From NCBI RefSeq assembly GCF_008711325.1, contig NZ_VXDB01000003.1, forward strand, positions 1 through 64,000: a stretch of 64,000 nucleotides of DNA, given 5' to 3'. Of this stretch, positions 56,780 through 64,000 are shown one piece after another. How positions within the stretch are numbered: position 1 is the stretch's first letter; every line of letters starts with the position of its first letter. Under the pieces are notes generated by a model, which searched no databases, was not told the origin of the DNA, and saw only the letters and a list, made by a program, of their open reading frames with translations. Origin of the DNA: Roseibium sediminis. Its GTDB lineage: Bacteria; Pseudomonadota; Alphaproteobacteria; Rhizobiales; Stappiaceae. Both the position numbers and the translations under genes were made by a program.

Positions 56780-56801
56780 ATCTGCTTACCCGGTGCTTAC
56801 C
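56780..56801 (+). repeat. 22-bp direct repeat, right copy of the probable integrase arm site
   Basis: ATCTGCTTACCCGGTGCTTA plus CC; the left copy at 40780-40801 differs by one base. It lies 57 bases inside the right core. Confidence 0.6.
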
Positions 56802-56858
56802 CGAACGAATTTTGGGGTGTGTCCGGTCTTCGAATGTGCTATAAGTTATTGAAATATA

Positions 56859-56903
56859 TGGTGACCCCGACGCGATTCGAACGCGTGACCCTCAGATTAG
56901 GAA
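56859..56903 (-). repeat. right attachment core, matches the 3' end of a tRNA gene
   Basis: 45 bp, identical to 40620-40664. For a minus-strand tRNA hit at its 3' end, this is where the intact gene should be, yet the sequence to the right (GCGGGCCCAGTTTATTG) does not pair with the anticodon stem or acceptor strand. The tRNA 5' half is therefore missing from this side too. Confidence 0.8.
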
Positions 56904-57027
56904 GCGGGCCCAGTTTATTGATCTAGCTGGATATTTTTGCAAAACGGGCTCGTTTGCGATCAAACGATATCAATACGTTAGCAGTGCGTTTGCAAACCAA
57001 TCAATCCTGACTTTCCAGGAGGTGTAA

Positions 57028-57828
57028 ATGCCCCTCCTGCAGCAGAATGATGCGCTTTTCGCCTACAAAGCATTGGCGATTATGCCCGACCTATCCGCTG
57101 CATCGCGGAGGGTAGCAGGTGCCATCATCGATCACTTCAATAAGAAGACCGGGCAATGTGATCCAAGCGTCGGAAGATTGACAAAACTCCTTCGTATCAG
57201 TCGCGCTGCGGTTCTCAGAGCAACAAAGGAACTCGACGAGCTCGGCCTGATCCAGAAGCAAAGCCATGGCGGGAAGTCTCATCGCACAGCATATTTGCCA
57301 AACTGGCAAATGTTTCGCGCGGTTGTTGAAGATTGGGACCACGGAATGAAGTCCGGCGATAGGCCATCAGAAGGCCTCCCAAAGGTCTCAGAATTGAAAC
57401 CATCAACGTCTCAAAGCTGCGACCATTCCGGTCTCAAAAATGAGACCCAAACCCGTAGAAAGAACCCTTCGAATAAACCCATCGAAAGGAACAGCGTGGC
57501 ATCAAGGGCACAAATTGACAATTTACCGAACAAGTCGATTAAGACCGATTGGTCATTGAAGGGAAAGGGTCGGAAAGAACAGGTGTCTTTCTTTCATTCA
57601 CCACAACATGCGAAGACACCATCACGATCCGAAGTCGCAAGAGCCAAAGCGCAACAGCGATGGGAAGGCGACCTTATGCGTCGGCGACACGTTCAGACTG
57701 AAGCAATCATTGCTTGGCTGACACTCGAAAGAATGGATCAGGCGACCGAAGCAGAGCTGTCCAGACAAGGCGGAGGGTTGGATTTTATTCTCAAGGAAAT
57801 GCGCCTCACGGTAGCCAATGCCTCGTGA
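57028..57828 (+). CDS. winged-helix replication-type protein of a remnant element
   Basis: 266 residues, AGGAGGTGTAA before the ATG. The N-terminal 90 residues form a winged helix (ALAIMPDLSAASRRVAGAII, then CDPSVGRLTKLLRISRAAVL and HRTAYLPNW) like the DNA-binding part of plasmid and phage replication initiators or helix-turn-helix proteins of rhizobial islands. The rest is basic, low-complexity and probably flexible. It lies outside the right core, flanked by repeat copy B, so it seems to belong to a second, mostly lost element. Confidence 0.75.
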   Translation: MPLLQQNDALFAYKALAIMPDLSAASRRVAGAIIDHFNKKTGQCDPSVGRLTKLLRISRAAVLRATKELDELGLIQKQSHGGKSHRTAYLPNWQMFRAVVEDWDHGMKSGDRPSEGLPKVSELKPSTSQSCDHSGLKNETQTRRKNPSNKPIERNSVASRAQIDNLPNKSIKTDWSLKGKGRKEQVSFFHSPQHAKTPSRSEVARAKAQQRWEGDLMRRRHVQTEAIIAWLTLERMDQATEAELSRQGGGLDFILKEMRLTVANAS

Positions 57829-58339
57829 TGGGTCCTTGTGAGAAAAAGAACCGCCTAGGGGAACTTTCGCGACCCCAAATCATCAAGACGCACTGCGGTC
57901 ATGTAGATGCCAGGTTCTTTGTCAGGGTCATGTTTAAGCGCAGCTTGTCAGGTTGAGTGCTGTGCCCCGGACGATCACGGGTCCTTTCAGAGCATTCTGT
58001 GTTCTACGGGATTGTTCCCGGCGACGGGGCGTGCGCTTACGCAGAGTTGTCCAAACAGTTATGTTTATGTTCTTGTTTATGTTCCAACCCGCCAAGATCA
58101 CTAAACAACTCAAATTCACTACGCAAGGTTTCTGAGCCGTTAGCAACAGAGTGCGAGCGGGTCCTTTTCGAGAGATCGATTTGCCTCACAGGGGTCTTTG
58201 CGTCCCTAGACGCAAAGACATACGGCAGTCAAATTGATACCGTTTTCTTTGTCTGGGTCAGACTTATGCGTCCTCACAATATCAACGATTTAGCCTTGAG
58301 TAAGACTGTGCATATTTACTTACGCAAGGGCTTGTTCCA
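57829..58339. other. non-coding region between the remnant element and the sugar operon
   Basis: About 510 bases. It holds repeat copy B, a short near-tandem repeat (GTTTATGTTC twice, near 58070-58091) and a small GCGTCC/GGACGC-like hairpin near 58200-58215. No third attachment core and no tRNA half were found. No gene is supported. Confidence 0.45.
57866..58021 (+). repeat. 155-bp imperfect direct repeat, copy B (outside the element)
   Basis: Second copy of 56373-56528, about 1.5 kb to the right and in the same orientation. Since copy A is the inner right end of the element, copy B probably marks the right end of a related, adjacent element. Confidence 0.8.
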
Positions 58340-59053
58340 TTAAACCTGCTGTCTTCCCTCAGCTGCCCAAATTGCGCCACGGCGGATGATTTCGGTAACC
58401 TGCGGCACTTTGAGGTCGTTGAGTTCGTGACCGATGGAGCAATAGAAAACCCGTCCCTTGTCCCAGCGGCGTTTCCAGACAACCGGGATCACGGTTCCTT
58501 CAATCCACCACAGATGGTCTCCGGAGAAGGTGGTGGTGGCGAGCACTTCGTTTGAGGGGTCGACCAGCATGTAATATTGCTCTGACGTCAGGCGAAAGCT
58601 TTTGATGCCTTCCACAATCGGGTCTGACGGTCGGCAAATCGTGACATCGTAATTGATATAGTCTTCTGCCGGTTGCAAGTTGTCCGGCCAGCCTGGAGGA
58701 TGGGCAACAAACTGGCCACCAATCAGAAAGTGGTAGGTGGGGCGATCGCGGAAGGCATCGCCCATATGCCCATGCCACCCGGCAAGACCGCAGCCATTGC
58801 CGATCAGCTGCAGAAGACCATCCTCCTGCGGTTTGGTCATGTTTCCGAATTCTTCCTTGTGACCGGACCGTGCGGACGACCAGATCGGTGTAATCAGATC
58901 AAGATCTGCCAGGTCTTCCGGGCGCTCCAGCGGTTGAAGCGTATCATAGACATCCACCTCAAAGCCGTTGTCCTTGAGAAGGGCCTCATACCAATCGCTG
59001 AACGCGGTCGGGGTATGTCCTTCCCATCCGCCGACAAAAAGTGCTGCTTTCAT
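58340..59053 (-). CDS. ThuA-like protein
   Basis: 237 residues of the ThuA family, a glutamine-amidotransferase-like fold: start KAALFVGGWEGHTPTAFSDW, GCGLAGWHGHMGDAFR, and VVWKRRWDKGRVFYCSIGH near the end. In rhizobia ThuA acts with ThuB in catabolism of imported disaccharides, but many ThuA-like proteins have unknown roles. It is the last gene of the transporter operon, overlapping the dehydrogenase gene by 4 bases. Confidence 0.86.
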   Translation of the reverse strand: MKAALFVGGWEGHTPTAFSDWYEALLKDNGFEVDVYDTLQPLERPEDLADLDLITPIWSSARSGHKEEFGNMTKPQEDGLLQLIGNGCGLAGWHGHMGDAFRDRPTYHFLIGGQFVAHPPGWPDNLQPAEDYINYDVTICRPSDPIVEGIKSFRLTSEQYYMLVDPSNEVLATTTFSGDHLWWIEGTVIPVVWKRRWDKGRVFYCSIGHELNDLKVPQVTEIIRRGAIWAAEGRQQV

Positions 59054-59943
59054 GCCAATCCCTTTTTGACAAAGTCATAGAGTGACGCCATGTCCCGTGC
59101 GTCATATCCGCTGTCTCCAGCAGCTTTCAGGAGATCCCAGTTCAGGGCCGCCTGCGGCATCCTCACGGCGAGGTCATCCGCCAGATCAAGGGCCAAACCA
59201 ATATCCTTGCGCGCCAGAGCCACGGTGAAGCTGACGTCATGCGCAGCCTCATCCAGATAAAGCCCCTTGCGGTAGGAAAAGACCGGCGCTGCGACGGCAG
59301 AGTTTTCAATAACCTCATAGGCCAGTTCGGTCGAAATGCCTGCACCATCCGTAAGGGCGAGAGCTTCAGACAAGGTCTGGTTCATGCCGTGAATCAACAG
59401 GTTAACGCTGAGCTTCATCGTTGCCCCTGCACCAACAGTCCCCAGCCAGATGGTCCGTTTGCCAAGACTGGCAAAAACCGGTTCCAGCTGTGCGGCGGCC
59501 GGCGTTCTTGCGTCCTCACCCGCCATGATCAGGAGCTGCGCCTCTTCTGCAGCCTTTGTGGCACCAGAAACCGGGGCATCGACAAAGCTGCGACTGACCT
59601 CTTCCATGGCATGCGCCATCGCCTTTACCTTGGAAACGGAGATCGTTCCCATTTCGGCAAAGACCTTTGCGCCGTGCGTGGCCGCGAGAAATCCGGTCGA
59701 GCCAAAATATACGTCCTCCGCCGCCGCATCATCTGCCAGCATGGAAAGGACGATGTCAGACTGTTCGGCCAGTTGCGCAGGGTTTGCAGCAGATCGACAT
59801 CCGTAAGCTTCGGCAAAAGCGTTTGCCTTGGATACCGTCCGGTTCCAGACGCATACATCAAATTTGGCCCTCACCAGATTGGCGGCCATGCGCTCACCCA
59901 TCCGGCCGAGACCGGCAAAACCAATCCGTGGTTTTTCAGCCAT
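59050..59943 (-). CDS. NAD(P)-dependent dehydrogenase, 3-hydroxyisobutyrate dehydrogenase family
   Basis: 297 residues: Rossmann motif GLGRMG at 11-16, the substrate motif DAPVSGATKAAEEAQL, and the catalytic Lys in GAGATMKLSVNLL. This beta-hydroxyacid dehydrogenase family includes tartronate semialdehyde and 6-phosphogluconate-like enzymes; the substrate is not given by sequence. It follows the ATPase gene directly and overlaps the ThuA-like gene. Confidence 0.86.
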   Translation of the reverse strand: MAEKPRIGFAGLGRMGERMAANLVRAKFDVCVWNRTVSKANAFAEAYGCRSAANPAQLAEQSDIVLSMLADDAAAEDVYFGSTGFLAATHGAKVFAEMGTISVSKVKAMAHAMEEVSRSFVDAPVSGATKAAEEAQLLIMAGEDARTPAAAQLEPVFASLGKRTIWLGTVGAGATMKLSVNLLIHGMNQTLSEALALTDGAGISTELAYEVIENSAVAAPVFSYRKGLYLDEAAHDVSFTVALARKDIGLALDLADDLAVRMPQAALNWDLLKAAGDSGYDARDMASLYDFVKKGLA

Positions 59944-61455
59944 CTAAGCCGCCTTTTCAGGATTGATCCCGGAAATGGCCTGAATGAGATTGTCTTCCGT
60001 CACCTCTTGCGAAGTGAACGTCCGAATGATCTCGCCGCTATACATGGCAACAATACGGTCGCTGACGCGCAGCACTTCCGGCATTTCCGAACTGATCACA
60101 ATCACTGCATATCCCTGGCTTGCGAGTTCCCGGATCAGGTTGTGGATTTCCGACTTGCTGCCAACGTCGATACCGCGCGTCGGTTCATCAACGATCAGCA
60201 CATCCGGGTGCATGGAAAGCCACTTGCCGATAACAATTTTCTGCTGATTTCCGCCAGACAGGTTACCAACCAGCTGTTTCCAGCCCGGCGTCCGGATATC
60301 AAGACGGTCCCGATACTGATCGAAGATCGCAATTTCCGCGCCTTCGGCAACAAAGGGGCCTGCTTTCAAATCGCTGACCTGCGGGAGGGTCATGTTGTCC
60401 CGGCAGTTCATGCCAAGCACAAGTCCCTGCCCCTTGCGGTCTTCCGGCACAAGGGAAATGCCCTTCTCAATAGCATCAGCAGGCGAACTGACATGAACCT
60501 TCTCGCCATTCAAAAGAATGTCACCGCCGGTTGGCTCTCTCAAGCCAAACAGCGTCTCTGCGATCTCGGTGCGCCCTGCGCCGACCAGACCATAAAAGCC
60601 GACCACCTCGCCCTTGCGGACTTCAAAGCTGATGTTTCGAAACAACTTGCCGCAGGACAGATCGCGCACTTCCAATGCCACAGCCCCCAAGTCGTGATGT
60701 GTTTCATTTCGCGAAAGGTCGAGCTTGCGCCCGATCATCAGTTGGGTGACTTCGTCTTCGTTCGTTTCAGCGGTTTTCAAGGTGCCGCGATACTGACCAT
60801 CCCGCAGCACACTTATCCGATCCGTGATCTTGAAGATCTCTTCCATACGGTGGGAGATATAGATGATCCCCACTCCATGGGCCTGAAGGTCACTGATCAC
60901 ATCAAACAGCACAACCTTTTCCGCATCTGTCAGGGAGGCCGTCGGCTCGTCAAAGATCACAGCCTTGGCCTCGACAGTCAGTGCGCGAGCGATTTCAACC
61001 ATCTGCTGGTTGGCTATGGACAGATCTCCGACACGGGTCTTGGCATCAAACCCGACCTTCAGCTTTTCCAAAATGACATTGGTCTGGGCATAGAGCTTTT
61101 GCCAATCCACCAGACCGAATGCCTTTTTCGGCAATTCGCCAAGGTATATGTTTTCCGCCACTGTCAGCTCTTCAGCAAGACTGAGTTCCTGATGGATGAA
61201 GACAATGCCTTTTGACTTGGCCTGTAGTGGTGAGGTCATCACCGTCGGCTGTTCACTGACAACGATCTGCCCCTCGTCGGGCTGATAAATTCCACCCAGA
61301 ACCTTCATCAAGGTGGACTTTCCGGCGCCATTTTCTCCCATGAGTGCGTGAACCTCACCCGGCAGCACCGAGAACGACACGTTGTCGAGGGCACGAACGC
61401 CGGGAAAAGTCTTGACGATGCCCTCAAGCCGCAGGGCCGGTGTTTGATCGGTCAT
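59944..61455 (-). CDS. sugar ABC transporter double ATPase (RbsA/XylG type)
   Basis: 503 residues with two ATPase halves. The first has Walker A at 40-48 (GENGAGKST) and a D-loop near IFDEPTASLTD; the second has degenerate Walker A (GLVGAGRTE) and the signature NLSGGNQQK. This is the layout of ribose/xylose-type importers. It overlaps the downstream-listed permease stop by 4 bases and feeds the two permeases encoded before it. Confidence 0.92.
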   Translation of the reverse strand: MTDQTPALRLEGIVKTFPGVRALDNVSFSVLPGEVHALMGENGAGKSTLMKVLGGIYQPDEGQIVVSEQPTVMTSPLQAKSKGIVFIHQELSLAEELTVAENIYLGELPKKAFGLVDWQKLYAQTNVILEKLKVGFDAKTRVGDLSIANQQMVEIARALTVEAKAVIFDEPTASLTDAEKVVLFDVISDLQAHGVGIIYISHRMEEIFKITDRISVLRDGQYRGTLKTAETNEDEVTQLMIGRKLDLSRNETHHDLGAVALEVRDLSCGKLFRNISFEVRKGEVVGFYGLVGAGRTEIAETLFGLREPTGGDILLNGEKVHVSSPADAIEKGISLVPEDRKGQGLVLGMNCRDNMTLPQVSDLKAGPFVAEGAEIAIFDQYRDRLDIRTPGWKQLVGNLSGGNQQKIVIGKWLSMHPDVLIVDEPTRGIDVGSKSEIHNLIRELASQGYAVIVISSEMPEVLRVSDRIVAMYSGEIIRTFTSQEVTEDNLIQAISGINPEKAA

Positions 61456-62453
61456 GTCTTCAATGCCTCCCGTCCCTTGAGGTTGAGCTGTCGATCGAGA
61501 AACAGAACGGCAATCAGGATCAGGCCAATCACGAGATTAACGGTCTCCGTGTCCGCTCCAATGTGTCCGAGGCCTTTGCGAAGCAGCTGGATAGCCAGAA
61601 CACCGCCAAGCGTGGACAGGACAGACCCCGCCCCGCCGGTCAGCTTTGTACCGCCGAGAACCACCGCAGTGATGACCCAAAGCTCGTAAAGCTCGCCGTC
61701 ATTCGGGTTCACTGATCCTGACTCGGAGTAAAACACGACGGCGGACAAAGACGCGAGGAAGCCAATGATCATGAAATTGATCACGAAGTGTGGTCCAACA
61801 CGAATTCCGGCGTTGATTGCAGCAGTGCGATTATCCCCGATAGCATAGGCATTTCGCCCATGAACCGTCTTGTTCATGACAAACCAGATCACGGCGGTCA
61901 CGGCGATTAAAAACCATGTCGGTGTGTGCAGTCCCATGAACTGGCTTTCGGCCAAGTCGACCAGTGTCCAGTTCAGGTGCGATGTCGGCTGCTCGCCGTT
62001 ATACATGAACACCAGACCGCGATATCCGAGCATTGATCCAAGCGTTACGATGAAGGCGTCCACGCCCGTCTTCCAGACGATCAGACCGTTGAGCGCGCCG
62101 AGCACCACGCCGGTCATCAACGCCAGTCCCCACGCCAACGGAATGACCCCGTCTCCGAGACCGCCAAACATTGGCCACGTCATGCTGTCCAGAAGAACAA
62201 TGGCGCTCAGCGCAAAGGTCGCCCCGACGCTCAGATCAATGTTGCCATTGATCATGATGATCGTCATGCCGATCGCAATGATCCCGATTGGGGCCGATTG
62301 CTTGAACAGCAAGAGCATGTTGTCGAGGTCCATAAACGCCTTGTCGCTCAGGGACAGGAATTCACCCGCAACGGAAAAGAAGACCAGTTCCAGAACGATG
62401 AACCCCCAAATGGCCCCGCGTTTCAGGAAAGTGCTGAGTGTTCCAGGTGCCAT
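61452..62453 (-). CDS. sugar ABC transporter permease (RbsC type)
   Basis: 333 residues from the ATG at 62453, which has GGGAGG at good spacing; a longer frame continues upstream into the other permease and is not used. About 8-10 membrane segments and the family motif GNIDLSVGATFALSA plus GGTKLTGGAGS. It pairs with the second permease and the ATPase. Confidence 0.9.
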   Translation of the reverse strand: MAPGTLSTFLKRGAIWGFIVLELVFFSVAGEFLSLSDKAFMDLDNMLLLFKQSAPIGIIAIGMTIIMINGNIDLSVGATFALSAIVLLDSMTWPMFGGLGDGVIPLAWGLALMTGVVLGALNGLIVWKTGVDAFIVTLGSMLGYRGLVFMYNGEQPTSHLNWTLVDLAESQFMGLHTPTWFLIAVTAVIWFVMNKTVHGRNAYAIGDNRTAAINAGIRVGPHFVINFMIIGFLASLSAVVFYSESGSVNPNDGELYELWVITAVVLGGTKLTGGAGSVLSTLGGVLAIQLLRKGLGHIGADTETVNLVIGLILIAVLFLDRQLNLKGREALKT

Positions 62454-62464
62454 AGCTCCCTCCC

Positions 62465-63439
62465 TTACGCGATGGGTGACCAGAGCTTGCCGCGCTTGGC
62501 CGCAATATCCAGCCACACAGCAAGAATGATGATGATCCAGGTGACAACGTATTGGACGTAGAATTGCAGGCCGACGAGCAACAGGCCGTTCTGGATGAAG
62601 CCGAGAATTAGAACACCGATCACGGTCTTGAAGATGGTTCCCGAGCCACCGAGAAGCGAGGCGCCTCCAAGGATGACGGCAGCCAGAACTTCGAGTTCCA
62701 GCCCCTGTCCGACCGTATTTTGACTGCCAAGTGAGCGGCTGGCCTGAAGCAATCCTGCCGTTGCCACACAAAGAGCGGACAGGATGTAACAGGTGAAGAC
62801 GACGCGGGCGCGGCGAATGCCGGAAAACGTTGCCGCCGTACCGTTGCCGCCAACGGCATAGACCTTCCGGCCAAACGGGGTTTTCGCCAGAATGATCCCG
62901 AGAAGGGACGCCAACAGCGCAAACATGAGTATCGGGACCGGGATGCCCAATACATCCGACTGGCCGAAAAAGCTGAACCAGGTGCCTTCCTTGTCGGCAA
63001 TGTCCATGTTCTTGCCGCCGGAATACGTCAGGGTCAGCCCATGAATGGCCGACAACATGCCGAGTGTGACAATCAGGGAGTTGAGCTTCAGGTAACCGAC
63101 CAAAAATCCGATGAATGCCCCAAGGCAAAGAACCATGGCATACATGGACGGGATGGCGAGCGTTGGCCCGATCTTGTCATGCAGGTCCAAAACGACAATG
63201 GTCGAGAAGGACATCATGGATCCAACGGACAGATCAAGGTTGCCACTGATCACCACAAAGGTGACACCAAGCGCCATAACGCCCAGAATGGCGGACGAGC
63301 GGATGACTCCCATAACATTGTCTGGTGCCAGAAAACGCTCATTTGCAATGGTGAAGCCCACCAGAAACAATGCGAATGCAACCAGTATACCCTGACGTGC
63401 GAGAAATCCGCCCAAATCAAACTTGCTGAAGCGGTCCAA
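62465..63439 (-). CDS. sugar ABC transporter permease (RbsC type), second
   Basis: 324 residues starting at a TTG with GGGAGGAG just before it. Motifs are SGNLDLSVGSMMSFS and LGGASLLGGSGT, as in RbsC. Two separate permeases fit a heterodimeric channel. The substrate-binding protein gene is not in the window and probably lies to the right. Confidence 0.9.
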   Translation of the reverse strand: MDRFSKFDLGGFLARQGILVAFALFLVGFTIANERFLAPDNVMGVIRSSAILGVMALGVTFVVISGNLDLSVGSMMSFSTIVVLDLHDKIGPTLAIPSMYAMVLCLGAFIGFLVGYLKLNSLIVTLGMLSAIHGLTLTYSGGKNMDIADKEGTWFSFFGQSDVLGIPVPILMFALLASLLGIILAKTPFGRKVYAVGGNGTAATFSGIRRARVVFTCYILSALCVATAGLLQASRSLGSQNTVGQGLELEVLAAVILGGASLLGGSGTIFKTVIGVLILGFIQNGLLLVGLQFYVQYVVTWIIIILAVWLDIAAKRGKLWSPIA

Positions 63440-63528
63440 CAGCTCCTCCCTGACGCCAATTGATGGCGTGTTCTTACTGCTCGTGCATCCAATCCTCCGA
63501 AATCGGGCGCACGGTGAATTTCTCTCGT

Positions 63529-64000
63529 TTAAACGAGGGTCATGCCCCCATCGATCATGACGATCTGACCGGTCATGTAGTCGCTGTCGCGCGCAGCCAG
63601 AAACGTCGTCGTGCCCGTGATATCATCCGGTTTTGCGGCACGTCCTCTCAGGATTTCAGAGGAAAACTCTTCCATGGCCTGTCCGGGCCGCTTCGATGCG
63701 CCAATCTCGAGAAGATCCTGATCGACCTGCTCCCACATTTCGGTCGCTACAACGCCAGGCGCAAACCCCGTCACCGTAATGTTGTGCTTGGCCAAATCGC
63801 GTGCCCCTGACTGTGTCAATGACACGACCGCCCATTTGGATGCACAGTAGGAGGCTACATTATCGAAGCCCTGACGACTTGCAATGGAGGCGGTGTTGAT
63901 GATTTTTCCGCCATGCCCTTGGGAAATCATCTGGTTCGCGGCTTCCTGCATGCCAATGAGACACCCAAGTCCGTTGACCTTCATGATGAAGTTCCAGTTG
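63529..64000 (-). CDS. short-chain dehydrogenase/reductase (5' end outside window)
   Basis: The frame runs off the right edge; codons before the ATG at 63984 (reading NWNFI) continue the family, so the true start is beyond the window. It shows the SDR active site: Ser in NTASIASRQG, Tyr-x-x-x-Lys in SYCASKWAV, and the C-terminal SDYMTGQIVMIDGG. Polyol or sugar-alcohol dehydrogenases have this form, which would suit an ABC importer of polyols. It lies 89 bases upstream of the permease gene. Confidence 0.87.
   Translation of the reverse strand, partial: NWNFIMKVNGLGCLIGMQEAANQMISQGHGGKIINTASIASRQGFDNVASYCASKWAVVSLTQSGARDLAKHNITVTGFAPGVVATEMWEQVDQDLLEIGASKRPGQAMEEFSSEILRGRAAKPDDITGTTTFLAARDSDYMTGQIVMIDGGMTLV

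Larger units (their letters stand above)
40620..56903. mobile_element. integrative element (about 16.2 kb) at a tRNA 3' end, with a type I restriction-modification cargo
   Basis: Perfect 45-bp direct repeats, 40620-40664 and 56859-56903, bound the segment. The first gene inside is a tyrosine integrase; a small excisionase-like protein, a primase/helicase module and hsdM/hsdS/hsdR follow. The 3' flank of denitrification genes stops just before it. Parts of the interior (near 42840-42910 and 50790-51240) are much more A/T-rich than the flanks, as expected for acquired DNA. No conjugation genes are seen, so it is a non-self-transmissible or phage-satellite-like island. Confidence 0.85.
56322..57027. 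other. non-coding right end of the element and the boundary region
   Basis: About 700 bases with no convincing gene. It holds one copy of the 155-bp repeat (56373-56528), the second integrase-site-like repeat (56780-56801), the right attachment core (56859-56903) and the region leading to the next gene, whose ribosome site is AGGAGG before 57028. Confidence 0.5.

Noticed and set aside
58180..58275. A third copy of the 155-bp repeat (TTTCTTTGTCTGGGTCAGAC)
   Set aside because: Only about 25 bases resemble the repeat and with several mismatches; too weak to call.

Overview
The window looks like chromosome from a marine alphaproteobacterium, probably Rhodobacterales or Stappiaceae (Roseibium/Labrenzia-like). 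The basis is a fairly high GC content, a Paracoccus-like nirSECFDGHJN gene order, an ALAS-type HemA, a BCCT/RidA/DUF3726 catabolic cluster and a proteobacterial dedicated-sortase-type target protein. The genus is inference.

Layout. (1) 1-4117: the end of a VIT/vWA surface protein cut by the window edge, with an OmpR-type response regulator and a histidine kinase; together they resemble a proteobacterial dedicated sortase locus. (2) 4302-12136: a divergent LysR regulator and an apparent operon of aldehyde dehydrogenase, an M19 dipeptidase-fold protein without the usual N-terminal metal ligands, a BCCT carrier, a 575-residue protein I do not recognise, a DUF3726 protein and RidA. This looks like an uncharacterised uptake and catabolism system. 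(3) 12363-40404: a near-complete denitrification island. nirSECF-D(L)-GHJN plus a CbiX-like chelatase and a small membrane protein run rightward; nosRZDFYLX runs leftward and meets the nir operon tail to tail with a 6-base gap. nnrS, a cytochrome c, hemA, a Dnr-type Crp/Fnr regulator, a DUF4202 gene and norCBQD follow. Six TTGAC-N4-GTCAA-like boxes lie upstream of nirS, nosR, the cytochrome c gene, hemA/dnr (two) and norC, so one regulator probably controls the set.

(4) 40620-56903: a 16.2-kb integrative element bounded by perfect 45-bp direct repeats that match the 3' end of a tRNA gene. It carries a tyrosine integrase, an AlpA-type DNA-binding protein, a primase/helicase replication module, two unknown proteins, and a type I restriction-modification operon (hsdM-hsdS-X-hsdR-Y) in which X and Y are two further PD-(D/E)xK-like proteins. 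(5) 56904-58339: a remnant that repeats about 155 bp of the element's right end and carries a winged-helix replication-type protein, as if a second related element had inserted next to the first and decayed. (6) 58340-64000: a leftward sugar or polyol ABC transporter operon (SDR dehydrogenase cut by the window edge, two permeases, double ATPase, 3-hydroxyisobutyrate-dehydrogenase-like enzyme, ThuA-like protein).

No rRNA operon, complete tRNA gene, CRISPR array or insertion sequence was recognised. The most unusual items are the M19-like/575-aa/DUF3726 cluster, the extra nuclease-like genes in the restriction operon, and the tandem, partly decayed element at a tRNA 3' end with no intact tRNA visible.
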